Shown here: positions 44,123 to 52,987 of the stretch, piece by piece
Numbering within the stretch: the first letter of the stretch is position 1
Layout of the letters: every line of letters starts with the position of its first letter
Origin: Streptomyces durocortorensis
GTDB taxonomy: Bacteria; Actinomycetota; Actinomycetes; Streptomycetales; Streptomycetaceae
Direction of reading: 5' to 3'
Assembly: GCF_031760065.1 (NCBI RefSeq)
Contig: NZ_CP134500.1
Span: forward strand, 3,286,001-3,350,000
DNA length: 64,000 nucleotides
Translations under genes and position numbers: made by a program
The notes under the pieces: model-generated
The model's database searches: none
The model's input: only the letters and a program-made list of their open reading frames with translations
What the model was told of the DNA's origin: nothing

Positions 44123-45178
44123 CTACCGTTCGATGTCGCAGGGGCCCGCCGCGGCGGACACACAGGTCTGGATGAGGACGCCCGGCTCGGCCTCGGTGAT
44201 CTCGCCGGTACGCAGATCGCGGACAGCGCCGGCCTTGAGCGGCGTGACGCAGCCGAAGCAGATGCCCATACGACACCCGGAGGGCATGAGCACGCCGCCC
44301 TCCTCGCCGATGTCGAGCAACGGCGTGGCGCCGTCAGCGTCGATGGTCTTGCCGGTGGCGCTGAACGTGACCTCGCCGCCCTCGCCGGCGACGATGATGC
44401 CGGCGCGGAACCGTTCGGTGTGCAGGCGTTCTTGGACGCCCTGTTCGGTCCAGTGCTCTTCGGCGGCGTCGAGCAGACCTGCGGGCCCGCAGGCCCAGGT
44501 CTCGCGCTCGGCCCAGTCGGGCACAAGTTCCTGGAGACGGGCGATGTCGAGCTTGCCGTCGGTGTCGGTGTGCACCTCGGTAAGCCGAAGCTTCTTGTCC
44601 ACGACCAGGCTGTGCAGTTCCTTGCGGAAGATCACGTCCTGAGGCTGTGGCGCACAGTGGACCATGACGACGTCGTCGAGTTCGGTGTCGCGCAGCATGC
44701 CCATCACGGGCGTGATGCCGCTGCCGGCCGTCAGGTAGAGCACCTTGGCGGGCTTGGCCCGCGGCAGGACGAAGTCACCGGTCGCCTGGTCGAGCTGGAT
44801 CAGCGTGCCCGGTTTCGCCCTGCGGACCAGGTGATTGCTGACCTTGCCGTCCGGGATCGCCTTCACGGTGATCGTGATGCGGCCGTCCCGGCGGTTCGTC
44901 GGCGAGGTGATGGAGTAGGCACGCCACAGGCGCACTCCGTCGACGTCAACCCCGATCCTCACGTACTGGCCGGCTGTGTGGCCGCGCCAGCCCCGCCCCG
45001 GCCTGATCACGACAGTCGCGGCGTCATCGGTCTCGGAGTGCACGGCCTCGACGCGGCCACACAGGTCAGCGCCCGCACGCAGCGGGCTGACCAGGTCGAG
45101 GTAGTCCGACGGCAGCAGCGGCGTCGTGACCATCTCCAGTAGTTTCCACGCCCTGCTGCGGAGGGCTCCACTCGTCAT
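44123..45178 (-). CDS. Ferredoxin-type oxidoreductase supplying the desaturase
   Basis: 351 residues from ATG 45178. Order: FAD domain (RAYSITSPTN, residues about 87-96), NAD-binding domain (LYLTAGSGITPVMGML, CAPQPQDVIF, WACGPAGLLDAAEEHW), then a plant-type 2Fe-2S domain with ligands in PSGCRMGICFGCVTPL and LIQTCVSA. This matches the electron-transfer partner of DesA3-like desaturases. Same strand and almost adjacent to the desaturase, so one transcript. The open frame extends further upstream without homology. Confidence 0.9.
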   Translation of the reverse strand: MTSGALRSRAWKLLEMVTTPLLPSDYLDLVSPLRAGADLCGRVEAVHSETDDAATVVIRPGRGWRGHTAGQYVRIGVDVDGVRLWRAYSITSPTNRRDGRITITVKAIPDGKVSNHLVRRAKPGTLIQLDQATGDFVLPRAKPAKVLYLTAGSGITPVMGMLRDTELDDVVMVHCAPQPQDVIFRKELHSLVVDKKLRLTEVHTDTDGKLDIARLQELVPDWAERETWACGPAGLLDAAEEHWTEQGVQERLHTERFRAGIIVAGEGGEVTFSATGKTIDADGATPLLDIGEEGGVLMPSGCRMGICFGCVTPLKAGAVRDLRTGEITEAEPGVLIQTCVSAAAGPCDIER

Positions 45179-45264
45179 GACTCCAGCTTGCTGCGCCTCT
45201 GGGCGTAAAGTCCTGACCACAGGACGTAAATCTGGTCGGCTGAATTGTTCGCAGGGAACAAAGA

Positions 45265-46404
45265 ATGAGCTATGCAATGCGGAGGGCCAGCGAACTGGCC
45301 CTGGATGAGACGACGGTCACCGCCCTTCGGGCGGCGCTGAAGACCACCGCCGACGAAGTCGTCCAGGCAATCATCGACGAGGTTCCTCCCTACGCCCATG
45401 CCTTGTCGGGCCGCATGGGCGCCACCATCCGCAGAGCCGTCCGCACCGCCTTGGGGCACTACCTGGACCTTGCGAGCGGGAACGCCACAGGCGGCGACGC
45501 CGGGGACGCCGCCTACGAGCTGGGCCGCGGCGAGGTGCGCGACGGCCGTTCGATGGACGCCCTGCTCAGCGCCTACCGCGTCGGCGCCCGGGTCGCATGG
45601 CGATGTCTGGCAGCGGGGGCCGTACCCGCGGGTCTGCCCGCCGCCGAGGTCGCAAAGTTCGCCGAGCTGACCTTCGCCTACATCGACGAGCTCTCCGCCG
45701 CGAGCGCCGCGGGCCACGCCGACGAACTGGCCGCCCGGGGCAGAGCCCACGAGCGCCACCTGGAACACCTGGCCCGCGACCTCCTCGCCGGTGCGAGCCC
45801 GGACGTGCTGCTGGCCTCCGGCCAACGCGCCAGGTGGCAGCCTCCGGTTTCGCTGACCGCCGTCCTGCTGCCCGCCGCCCAGGCCCGGCCTGCCTACCGG
45901 ACACTCGACCCGAGCACCCTCGTCCTCGACGATCTGCCGGATGCCACCGGTGTGCTCCTCGTCCCCGATGCCGACCGATCACGTCTCCTACGGCAGCTGA
46001 CCGACCGCGCCGCCGTGGTCGGCCCGGCCCGGCCATGGACCCACGCGTCCGCCTCGTACGCACGAGCCCTACGCGCGCGCTCCCTTTCCTCCGACATTCG
46101 CGACACCGAGGACCACCTGCCCGAGCTGGTGCTCAGCGCCGACGTGGACGCGTTCGCAGACCTGCGCGCCCGAGCCCTCGCACCGTTGCAGACCCTGCCT
46201 GCCGCGACCGCACGACGGCTGGAGGAGACGTTGCGGGCATGGCTGCTGCACCAGGGCAGGCGGGACGAGGTCGCGGCGGCATTGTTCGTCCATCCCCAGA
46301 CGGTTCGCTACCGGATGTCGCAGCTGCGGGAGCTGTTTCCCGATCTCGCATCACCACACCGGGTCCTCGAACTGACGCTGGCGGTCGGTCCCCGGGTCCG
46401 CTGA
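45265..46404 (+). CDS. PucR-type transcriptional regulator
   Basis: 379 residues. The C-terminal PucR-type HTH is clear: LEETLRAWLLHQGRRDEVAA, then ALFVHPQTVRYRMSQLRELF. The N-terminal 180 residues are helical and resemble the sensory region of the same group (ALSGRMGATIRRAVRTALGH). Divergent from the reductase-desaturase pair with about 85 bases between, the usual layout for a direct regulator of that pair, perhaps responding to lipid state. Target inferred. Confidence 0.85.
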   Translation: MSYAMRRASELALDETTVTALRAALKTTADEVVQAIIDEVPPYAHALSGRMGATIRRAVRTALGHYLDLASGNATGGDAGDAAYELGRGEVRDGRSMDALLSAYRVGARVAWRCLAAGAVPAGLPAAEVAKFAELTFAYIDELSAASAAGHADELAARGRAHERHLEHLARDLLAGASPDVLLASGQRARWQPPVSLTAVLLPAAQARPAYRTLDPSTLVLDDLPDATGVLLVPDADRSRLLRQLTDRAAVVGPARPWTHASASYARALRARSLSSDIRDTEDHLPELVLSADVDAFADLRARALAPLQTLPAATARRLEETLRAWLLHQGRRDEVAAALFVHPQTVRYRMSQLRELFPDLASPHRVLELTLAVGPRVR

Positions 46405-46664
46405 CGCGTCACCCGTCTACCGCCGCGCGTCCGCGAGCGTCCAGAAACCGTGCTCGTTCTCGGCGCCAAACCGCTTTGACCCTGGAGAACGGCTTTCCGG
46501 TCGTCGTGACAAGTGGCCGGGCCGCTCGTCCCAGGGACCACCGCCGTCCTGCAACGGCCCGTACCGCCCTCCCGGCAGCCAGCCGGACGACCGGCCGGGG
46601 CCGACCTGGCACACCGCGCGAGGGATGATGGGATGGAGTACGAAACGTGAGGTCAGGAGCTCCC

Positions 46665-47003
46665 ATGACAAAGCTGGTTCACCGACCTCGTGAGGACGCG
46701 GAGTTTGATTTCATCCTCGGGAGAAGCAAGGTTCCGGTTCTCATATACTTCACCGGGGCATGGCCCAAGGCCATGGAGCCCTGTCGGGTGATGGATGTCG
46801 TCGTGGGCGACATCGCCGCCGTCTACACGGGCCGACTGACGGTCGTCCGCACCGACATCACGCGTTGCCCGGCGACAACCGAGCGATACGGGATCACCGG
46901 AGCCCCGTCCTGCCTCCTGCTGAAGGAGGGAACGGCAGTGGCGCACAGCACGGGACCCATGACCATCGACGAGGTACGGAAGTTCCTGGACGTTCACCTC
47001 TGA
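46665..47003 (+). CDS. Thioredoxin-like protein lacking the first active-site Cys
   Basis: 112 residues; ATG with AGGAG six bases upstream. The thioredoxin fold is recognisable: PVLIYFTGAWPKAMEPCRVM near residues 24-43, then RTDITRCPATTERYGITGAP with the cis-Pro before SCLLLKEG. The canonical WCGPC becomes WPKAMEPC, so only the resolving Cys remains. It cannot work as an ordinary dithiol thioredoxin. It may bind partners, act as a monothiol enzyme, or be decaying. It sits just before the arm and att copy 5. Confidence 0.75.
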   Translation: MTKLVHRPREDAEFDFILGRSKVPVLIYFTGAWPKAMEPCRVMDVVVGDIAAVYTGRLTVVRTDITRCPATTERYGITGAPSCLLLKEGTAVAHSTGPMTIDEVRKFLDVHL

Positions 47004-47038
47004 GTGGCCGCTGCGGTGCCCGGACCGCCGCCTCCGCT

Positions 47039-47166
47039 CGTGCCCCATCCGTGCCCAGCAGAACGGGCACCAGCGGTCAGGTACGGTGCCTGGAGGCCGC
47101 CCCGACCCTGTACGTCTCGGCCAACCGTGCAGGTAAAGGCTAGAACGACCGCTCAAGAACCGCTGA
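47039..47166 (+). repeat. att-proximal arm, copy C (128 bp)
   Basis: Starts CGTGCCCCATCCGTGCCCAG, continues with AGCGGTCAGGTACGGTGCCT, and ends at att copy 5; same length as copies A and B. Confidence 0.8.
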
Positions 47167-47210
47167 TTCCCAAGCTCAGAGCGCGAGTTCGATTCTCGTC
47201 ACCCTCTCCA
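47167..47210 (+). repeat. att copy 5: tRNA-Gly 3' repeat with one change
   Basis: Matches tRNA 27785-27828 except CACCCTCTCCA in place of CACCCGCTCCA. The following hairpin (CAGGGCCCTGG) is weaker than at copies 2-4, consistent with an older insertion. Confidence 0.93.
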
Positions 47211-47639
47211 CGACCAGGGCCCTGGCCATCGACCTGGGTCTTCTTGTTGTCCGGACCCTTTTCCGCACGATCGGCGTTGCGTCGAGGCAGGTGTCGAACG
47301 GCCCTCAGCGATCACGCGCGACACCGGCCACGGGTGCCGCCGAAGGAGGGCGGATCGCTCCCTGACCTCTGATCCTGGACATACAAGACCAACCACCGGG
47401 GATGCCGGGCGGAGAGACCCTTCGGAGTCGCCCATGCCGCCGACCTGGTCCGTACCGTTGGTGCCGCGTGGATGTTCCCGAGGCTGTCGAGTTGAGCATC
47501 CGACTCATCGGCGTAGCGTGGAAAGGGCCCAGGCCAGACGCAGCCGGGTCGCAGAGTGGCCGGGGGAGCATGGGGCGACCGGGGCTGAGGGCTGGGTATC
47601 TCCGGAACTCGCGGCAATGACGCGCAAGGAGTGAGGTTG
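47211..47639. other. Gap after att 5: possible promoter, no gene
   Basis: The only signal I can name is TTGAGC (47492-47497), 16 bases, TAGCGT (47514-47519), a possible vegetative promoter for the FAD oxidase gene. No credible coding frame was found. Confidence 0.4.
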
Positions 47640-49010
47640 GTGAACAACTCATCGATCGAACGGTTGCGGGAACGCGCACGGGGACCGGTAGTCACTCCTG
47701 ACAGCGATGGCTATGACGAGGCGCGCAAGGTCTACAACGCCATGGTCGACAGGCGACCAGCTGCCGTCGTGCAGTGTGCCAATGCGGGCGATGTCATGGC
47801 TGCGGTCGATTTCGCACGTGACAACGAGCTGGACCTCGCGGTGCGTGGTGGCGGGCACAGTGTGCCCGGCTTCGGGACCTGCGACGACGGCGTGGTGGCC
47901 GACCTGTCCGGCATGCGAGGCGTCCGCGTCGATCCCGAGCAACGAACCGCGCGTGTGGACGGCGGCGCGACCTGGGGTGACTTCGACGCGGCGACGCACG
48001 CGTTCGGTCTGGCGACCACGGGCGGAATCGTCTCCACCACCGGCGTCGCGGGGCTCACCCTCGGTGGCGGCATCGGACACCTCGCCCGCGGCCTGGGCCT
48101 GAGCTGCGACAACCTGATCTCGGCCGATGTGGTGACTGCGGAGGGCAGGCTACTCGTCGCGAGCGAGCAAGAACACGACGACCTGTTCTGGGCCATCCGC
48201 GGCGGCGGCGGCAACTTCGGCGCGGTGACATCGTTCGAGTTCCGGCTCAGCCCGGTCAAGGACATCTACGGCGGGCCCATCCTGTACGAGTTGGAGGATG
48301 CCGGCACGGTTCTGCGTGCGTTCCGCGAACTCATCGCTGACGCCCCGGAGGAACTCGGCGGCTTCCCCGCCTTCCAGATCGCCCCACCACTGCCGTTCAT
48401 CCCTGAGAACCGGCACGGCGACACCTTCATCCTGATCGTCGCGTGCTGGGCCGGCCCCATGGATGAGGGAGAGCGCGCCGTCCAGCGGTTCCGCGATATC
48501 GCACCGGTGGTTGCCGAGCACGTGGGCCCGATGCCGTACCCCGCGCTCAACAGCGCGTTCGACGCGCTGGTGCCGCCTGGCCTGCAGCACTACTGGAAGG
48601 CCAACTTCGTGACAGAGCTCAGTGATGCGGCGATCACAGCACACCTCGATCACGGTCCTCGGCTACCCGCCATGAACTCGACGGTGCACATCTACCCGAT
48701 CAACGGTGCCTGCCACCGCGTGGCGCCGGAGGACACGGCCTTCGCCTACCGGAATGCCACGTTCGCCACCGTCATCGCCGGAATGTGGCCGGACCCTGCC
48801 GACAACAAGGCCAATGTCGCCTGGGTGCGTGACTACTACCAGGCCACCGCTCCGCACTCGGAGGAAGGCGGGTACATCAACTTCATGGCCGAGGACGACC
48901 AGGACCGGATCAGGGCCAACTACCGGGGCAACTACGAGCGCCTCGTAGAGGTCAAGAGGGCTTACGACCCCGGCAACCTGTTCCACGTGAACCAGAACAT
49001 CAAGCCGTAG
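47640..49010 (+). CDS. FAD-linked oxidase (berberine bridge enzyme-like)
   Basis: 456 residues; the GTG at 47640 has AAGGAG about eight bases upstream, better placed than the GTG at 47631. The FAD domain contains the covalent-His motif AVRGGGHSVPGFGTCDDGVV. Further on, TLGGGIGHLARGLGLSCDNL carries a Cys at the site of the second flavin bond in bicovalent members. The BBE motif at the C-terminus reads YRGNYERLVEVKRAYDPGNL with FHVNQNI. Such enzymes oxidise sugars or natural products; the substrate is unknown. The only gene between att copy 5 and the att remnant at 49033. Confidence 0.9.
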   Translation: MNNSSIERLRERARGPVVTPDSDGYDEARKVYNAMVDRRPAAVVQCANAGDVMAAVDFARDNELDLAVRGGGHSVPGFGTCDDGVVADLSGMRGVRVDPEQRTARVDGGATWGDFDAATHAFGLATTGGIVSTTGVAGLTLGGGIGHLARGLGLSCDNLISADVVTAEGRLLVASEQEHDDLFWAIRGGGGNFGAVTSFEFRLSPVKDIYGGPILYELEDAGTVLRAFRELIADAPEELGGFPAFQIAPPLPFIPENRHGDTFILIVACWAGPMDEGERAVQRFRDIAPVVAEHVGPMPYPALNSAFDALVPPGLQHYWKANFVTELSDAAITAHLDHGPRLPAMNSTVHIYPINGACHRVAPEDTAFAYRNATFATVIAGMWPDPADNKANVAWVRDYYQATAPHSEEGGYINFMAEDDQDRIRANYRGNYERLVEVKRAYDPGNLFHVNQNIKP

Positions 49011-49032
49011 AGGTGACCGGCGTCCGCAGCCC

Positions 49033-49095
49033 GGCAAGCACCGTTGATTCCCACGAACCTCAGTTCGTTGATTCCCAAGAGCCTCAGTTCCGCCG
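49033..49095 (+). repeat. Partial att remnant, duplicated
   Basis: CAAGCACCGTTGATTCCCA is identical to the end of the arm plus the first bases of att copy 4, then the match breaks off. A second GTTGATTCCCAAGAGCCTCA follows 20 bases later. The tRNA 3' portion is missing. Confidence 0.7.
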
Positions 49096-49318
49096 GGTCC
49101 TGGCGGCATATGCGGCGGCACCCCGCATCAGACAGCGATCTCGACCTCGCGGCAGACAACAAGCTCGACTTGGCCAGAAGCAGACCTTCAGTGCGTCTTC
49201 GCGTACGTCTTCAGCTTGCGGCGATGCGCGATCATGAAGAGATCTTGAGGTTCACCCGAGGAGCGACGGCACCGGAGCGGCCAAGGCGCGCAAGCCCTGG
49301 CCGCCGGGGCAGGACCGT
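49096..49318. other. Non-coding stretch after the att remnant
   Basis: I see no gene, hairpin or repeat of note between the att remnant and the TetR gene stop. Confidence 0.4.
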
Positions 49319-49933
49319 TCACATTGCCGAGTGGGCGAGGTGGAGCAGGCCGGTACGCATCCGCTGTTCGCCGAGTTCCGGCAAGAGTGCGGCGACGTGG
49401 TCGGCTGCCAGCGCGGCGAGCAGGGCGTGGGCAGCCTGGTCGGGGTCGGGTGCGGTGGCGAGGAGGATCGCCACATGGCGGTGCCAGAACCGGTAGGCCC
49501 CGATCCGGTACCGGGCGCCGGGGGTAGCGGTCTCGGACATCCGGACCAGCGCCAGATGCTCCAGCAGGTAGTCGAAGTAGGCGTTGAGGAACGCGGCCAG
49601 GCGCTCGCCGGCGGGAGCCCCCGGGCCCAATGGGGGTGGCCCGTGCAGGATCGCTTCCTGCAGCACACGCTCGCGGGCGTCCAGTAGCGCGACGGCCAGG
49701 CCCGACTTGTCGCCGAAGCGGCGGAACAGGGTGCCCTTGCCGACGCCGGCGGCCGCGGCCACCTGATCCATGGAAACCGCCTCGACGCCCTTCTCGGCGA
49801 ACAGCCTGGCGGCCGCCTCCAGCACCGCGACCCGGTTGCGGGCCGCGTCCGCGCGCTCCTTGGGCGGCGGCGTCCGCAGCAGTTCCAGGGGTATTGCCGA
49901 AACGGACCGCAGTCCGTTACTGTCGTGAGCCAT
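49319..49933 (-). CDS. TetR-family repressor
   Basis: 204 residues from ATG 49933. The HTH is typical: RVAVLEAAARLFAEKGVEAV, then SMDQVAAAAGVGKGTLFRRF GDK. The C-terminal ligand domain is helical. It is divergent from the rhodanese gene across only 37 bases that contain palindromes (49938-49949, and 49901-49918 inside its own coding start). It therefore very likely represses itself and the rhodanese gene. Inducer unknown; a reactive sulfur or electrophile signal would fit the partner. Confidence 0.88.
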   Translation of the reverse strand: MAHDSNGLRSVSAIPLELLRTPPPKERADAARNRVAVLEAAARLFAEKGVEAVSMDQVAAAAGVGKGTLFRRFGDKSGLAVALLDARERVLQEAILHGPPPLGPGAPAGERLAAFLNAYFDYLLEHLALVRMSETATPGARYRIGAYRFWHRHVAILLATAPDPDQAAHALLAALAADHVAALLPELGEQRMRTGLLHLAHSAM

Positions 49934-49949
49934 AACAGGACTGTAGTCC
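49901..49949. promoter_or_regulatory. Two palindromic operators for the TetR repressor
   Basis: AACGGAC-CGCA-GTCCGTT (49901-49918) and GGACT-GT-AGTCC (49938-49949) share the core GGAC-N4-GTCC-like arms. One lies in the first codons of the repressor, the other in the divergent gap next to the rhodanese ribosome site (TTGGAGG). Confidence 0.65.
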
Positions 49950-49970
49950 GATTTCCTTGGAGGCAGCAGC

Positions 49971-50297
49971 ATGGCCGCACTCATCACCCGCGACGAGCTG
50001 ACAGCGGCGATCAAGGCCGAATCCGTGACCGTCGTCGACGCGCTCGGTGGCGCGTACTACGCCCAGCAACACCTGCCCGGCGCGCTGGCGCTGGCCCCGG
50101 CCGACGTCGACGCCCAGGCGCCCGCTCTGCTCCCCGACCGCGACGCCGCGATCGTCACGTACTGCTCCAACCCGGCGTGCCCCAACAGCGGGCAGGTCGC
50201 CGACCGGCTTACCGCCCTCGGCTACACCAACGTCCGCAAATACCGCGAGGGCATCCAGGACTGGGTCGAGGCCGGCCTCCCGACCGAATCCGCCTGA
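49971..50297 (+). CDS. Rhodanese-domain sulfurtransferase
   Basis: 108 residues, single domain; ATG after TTGGAGG. The active-site loop has Cys in IVTYCSNPACPNSGQVADRL, preceded by the family start LTAAIKAESVTVVDALGGAY and YYAQQHLPGALAL. The loop is followed by EGIQDWVEAGLP, the usual C-terminal motif. It would move sulfane sulfur to a thiol or cyanide acceptor. Controlled, by layout, through the TetR gene next door. Confidence 0.9.
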   Translation: MAALITRDELTAAIKAESVTVVDALGGAYYAQQHLPGALALAPADVDAQAPALLPDRDAAIVTYCSNPACPNSGQVADRLTALGYTNVRKYREGIQDWVEAGLPTESA

Positions 50298-50554
50298 CCC
50301 CGCCTGACCCCGCCTCAGCGCGAACGCCCAGAGCGGCGTAACCGAAGAACGAGGGGGTTCTGCACGATCCAGCCGTTCTGGACGATCAGCCCCAGTCCCA
50401 TACCGTGCCTGCCGGCGCCGCCGAGTCGTGAACCCGGGGCGGCGAGGGCCAACTGCCGCACCCCCACCGGCCCCCTGAGCCGCACCACCCGTTACTAGTA
50501 CGGCCATCACGACGCCATCGCGAGGCACAGCCCGCGCTCCCCAGCGTGCCCGGG

Positions 50555-51292
50555 CTAGTCGAGGGTGGTATGGGACAGTGAGGTCGAATACACGCGGGTG
50601 TCCGCGTCCGTGTCGATCAGGCTGATCAGGATGGGGTTCGGCCCGGCCGGTGCGCCGGTGAGGGCGCGGACGCGGTAGCGGTGGGTGGACGCCGCATCCT
50701 TTGCCAGCGGGGTGCCGCCCGTGTAGAGCGTGTACGGGAAGACGTCGTTGGCGATGCGCAGAGTGGCCGCGCGCCAGGTCCCGGCCGCGGCGTCCCAGCG
50801 CTCCAGGGTGTACGCCGGGTTGGCAGTCGTTCCCGGCATGCCCTCCAGCTGGAAGGCGAGCACCAGGTGCCGGTAGGCCCGGGTGTTGCCGTTGTGGAGG
50901 GTGACGGTGAACTCCCTTGGGTTCCCACCGGGTTCCAGCGCGATCCTGCCCCCTGGCGCGGCCGCATGCATCGCCAGGTAGGTGGGCACGGGCGGCCGGG
51001 TCGGCGACTTCGACGGCGGCGCCGGGGTACGCGGCGCGGGGCGGGTGGTGGTACTGGCTGTGGGCGTGGGGGTCGGGCTCCCTGAGGGCGAACGGGTCGC
51101 TGACGTGGCGGAGGCGGAGGCCGTGGCGGTGGCGGAGGCGGAGGCGGTGGCCGTGGCCGTCGGTGACGGAGCCGAGGTTGTGGAGGCCGCCGCCTTGCCC
51201 TGCGTACCGGCTTCGGGACCGCAGGCCGTACCGGACGCCGCCAGTAGGGCGACACCCACCGTGCCGACGATGAGCGCACGGGTACGGCGCAT
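50555..51292 (-). CDS. Secreted lipoprotein-like protein with Ser/Thr/Ala/Pro linker
   Basis: 245 residues from ATG 51290-51292. A signal peptide (LIVGTVGVALLAASGTAC) ends near Cys24, a slightly atypical lipobox. Residues 30-110 are a low-complexity Ala/Ser/Thr/Pro linker suited to crossing the cell wall, encoded by short GGTGGC-type repeats. The globular end (REFTVTLHNGNTRAYRHLVL, then ANDVFPYTLYTGGTP) looks like an immunoglobulin-type beta domain. Function unknown; a surface-displayed binding module is likely. Confidence 0.75.
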   Translation of the reverse strand: MRRTRALIVGTVGVALLAASGTACGPEAGTQGKAAASTTSAPSPTATATASASATATASASATSATRSPSGSPTPTPTASTTTRPAPRTPAPPSKSPTRPPVPTYLAMHAAAPGGRIALEPGGNPREFTVTLHNGNTRAYRHLVLAFQLEGMPGTTANPAYTLERWDAAAGTWRAATLRIANDVFPYTLYTGGTPLAKDAASTHRYRVRALTGAPAGPNPILISLIDTDADTRVYSTSLSHTTLD

Positions 51293-51891
51293 GAGGTGCC
51301 CCCTGGTGATGGTTGACTCTGTTGCTGAGGAACGTAGCCGAGCGAGGACACGGGAAAGCCGAGGGTGCATAACACTTTGCCTCCGGCGAACTGTGAGCTG
51401 ACCTGCGAACATTTCCCAGCACTGTTGCCCAGCCCCCCTGGAGGTCACCATCCTCGGCGTGCGCTCCCCCGGGATTGAACGGGCTTGACGTCACCGAAGG
51501 CGCTCGGGCACGTCACCGAGGTGGGGCGGGCGATCAGGCGCACTGGGCAGCAGCACCAGAGGCGTTCGCCTCGGCACTCGGCGGCGACGGCGGCCTCGCA
51601 CCTCTACCTCCACCAGGCCGAGGCCCTCTCCCGAGACACCCAGCACGAGGCGGCCCGGCAAGTCCCTCAAACTGCCCTACGACCTGGATTCGCTGAACGG
51701 TGCGGGAAGCTCGGGGAACGCTGTCGTGGGGTGCGGTGCGGTGCGGTAGCGCAGGGTGCGGCGGAAGCCTTGCTCATCGTCCTACTTGAAGACCTAGGGT
51801 CCCGGGGGTTGAAGGTATTCGTCGACTGTGCCACGCTCCTGATAGTCCACAGGGCGGGGAGCCCTGGGTATTCACCTATTGGGGGCAGATG
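51293..51891. other. Region without a recognisable gene
   Basis: About 600 bases. Open frames here have no ribosome site and no recognisable domain. There are short GTGCG repeats near 51730. The last 15 bases hold the GGGGG ribosome site of the next gene. Possibly the debris of a lost gene. Confidence 0.4.
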
Positions 51892-52410
51892 ATGATCCAT
51901 ATCACTCTCGGTGAGAGGCGTTACGTCAACCCGCAGGAGGACCAGCTCGGCCGCAACATCGTCGGCTTCGACCCCCTTATGGACGACGAGGCCCTCTTCC
52001 ATGCCAACCGCGGCTGCTGGGTTCTCGGCGAGCGTGCCGAGAAGGAGCGCTACGCCCTGCTCTCCCACGAGGGGAAGGTCCGCATGGCCATCGAGATCGA
52101 CGAGCTCGTCCCGGTGGCCGGAGGGCGCAAGGCGATGGAGGGCAGGTACCTCACGCCGGGCGACGAGGTCTACGACGCCTATGTCGGCAAGCCCACTCCC
52201 GTCGAGACGACCCGCAACCCGATCACCTACTTCGACTCCCCGCACGGCGCCCGCACCTGCTACTGCGGCTGCGGTGAGCCGGTGGCCGGCGGCTGGTTCG
52301 TGAGCGGCCACGACCAGAAGGCCCTGCACGCCCGAATCTCGAAGATCGGCACGGTGCGCGAGTTCATCGACTGGTTCGACAGCACCTACGTCGAACCCAA
52401 GGGCGAGTGA
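51892..52410 (+). CDS. Hypothetical protein with CxCGCG motif
   Basis: 172 residues; two consecutive ATGs, the second better spaced from GGGGG. The N-terminal two thirds are unfamiliar (GFDPLMDDEALFHANRGCWV, LLSHEGKVRMAIEIDEL). The end has TCYCGCGEPVAGGWFVSGHD, a small Cys-rich module with a GHD that recurs in actinobacterial phage and island proteins and may bind zinc. Function unknown. A hairpin terminator follows. Confidence 0.65.
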   Translation: MIHITLGERRYVNPQEDQLGRNIVGFDPLMDDEALFHANRGCWVLGERAEKERYALLSHEGKVRMAIEIDELVPVAGGRKAMEGRYLTPGDEVYDAYVGKPTPVETTRNPITYFDSPHGARTCYCGCGEPVAGGWFVSGHDQKALHARISKIGTVREFIDWFDSTYVEPKGE

Positions 52411-52449
52411 CGGCGGCCTCACGCAGACGAGGCGCAGCCCCGTAGCCCA

Positions 52450-52480
52450 GAAGCCCCGCCACCGCTGGTGGTGGGGCTTC
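52450..52480. terminator. Hairpin between convergent genes
   Basis: GAAGCCCCGCCACC (52450-52463) pairs with 52467-52480 with one mismatch, between the CxCGCG protein and the fluoride operon. Confidence 0.8.
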
Positions 52481-52612
52481 GGCTCTGCCTGCGTGCACAA
52501 ATGTGCGATGCGGGCTGGAACCCTTGAGTGGTCTTCCATCGCCATCGGGCACGACCCGCGCACGGGCCTGCGGCCGGTCGGCTTCCCGAGCGACCTCGGT
52601 CCCCGCGCATCC

Positions 52613-52987
52613 TCATACCCAGAGTTCCCCGGCGAGCGCGGCTCCGACGAACGCCGCCCCCAGTCCCGCCACCAGACTGGCGACAGCGTTGGCGGTGGCG
52701 AAGAACCTCGCCCCGTCCTCGGCCAGCCGCAGCGTCTCGAACGAGAACGTCGAGTACGTCGTCAGCGCCCCGCACAGCCCTGTGCCCAGCAGCAACTGCA
52801 CCTGCGACGAAGCCGCACCCGCCAGCGCGGCCCCGGTGAGCAGGCCCAATATCAGGCAGCCCACCACATTCACGGTGAAAGTACCCCAGGGGAAGACGGT
52901 GTCGTGCCGCTGCTGAACCGCCCGGTCGGTCAAATACCGCAACGGGGCGCCGATCATGCCGCCCACGACCACCAGCAGCCAGCTCAC
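52613..52987 (-). CDS. crcB: Fluoride channel CrcB/FluC, second copy
   Basis: 124 residues; GTG overlapping the DUF190 stop (GTGA). Four membrane helices with family blocks [40 protein letters not shown], and the pore segment [20 protein letters not shown]. FluC channels are double-barrelled dimers that export fluoride; two copies in one operon suggest a heterodimer. Controlled by the fluoride riboswitch at the operon head. Confidence 0.93.
   Translation of the reverse strand: MSWLLVVVGGMIGAPLRYLTDRAVQQRHDTVFPWGTFTVNVVGCLILGLLTGAALAGAASSQVQLLLGTGLCGALTTYSTFSFETLRLAEDGARFFATANAVASLVAGLGAAFVGAALAGELWV

Noticed and set aside
51485..51891. 135-residue frame before the CxCGCG protein
   Set aside because: No recognisable domain, no ribosome site, composition like non-coding DNA.
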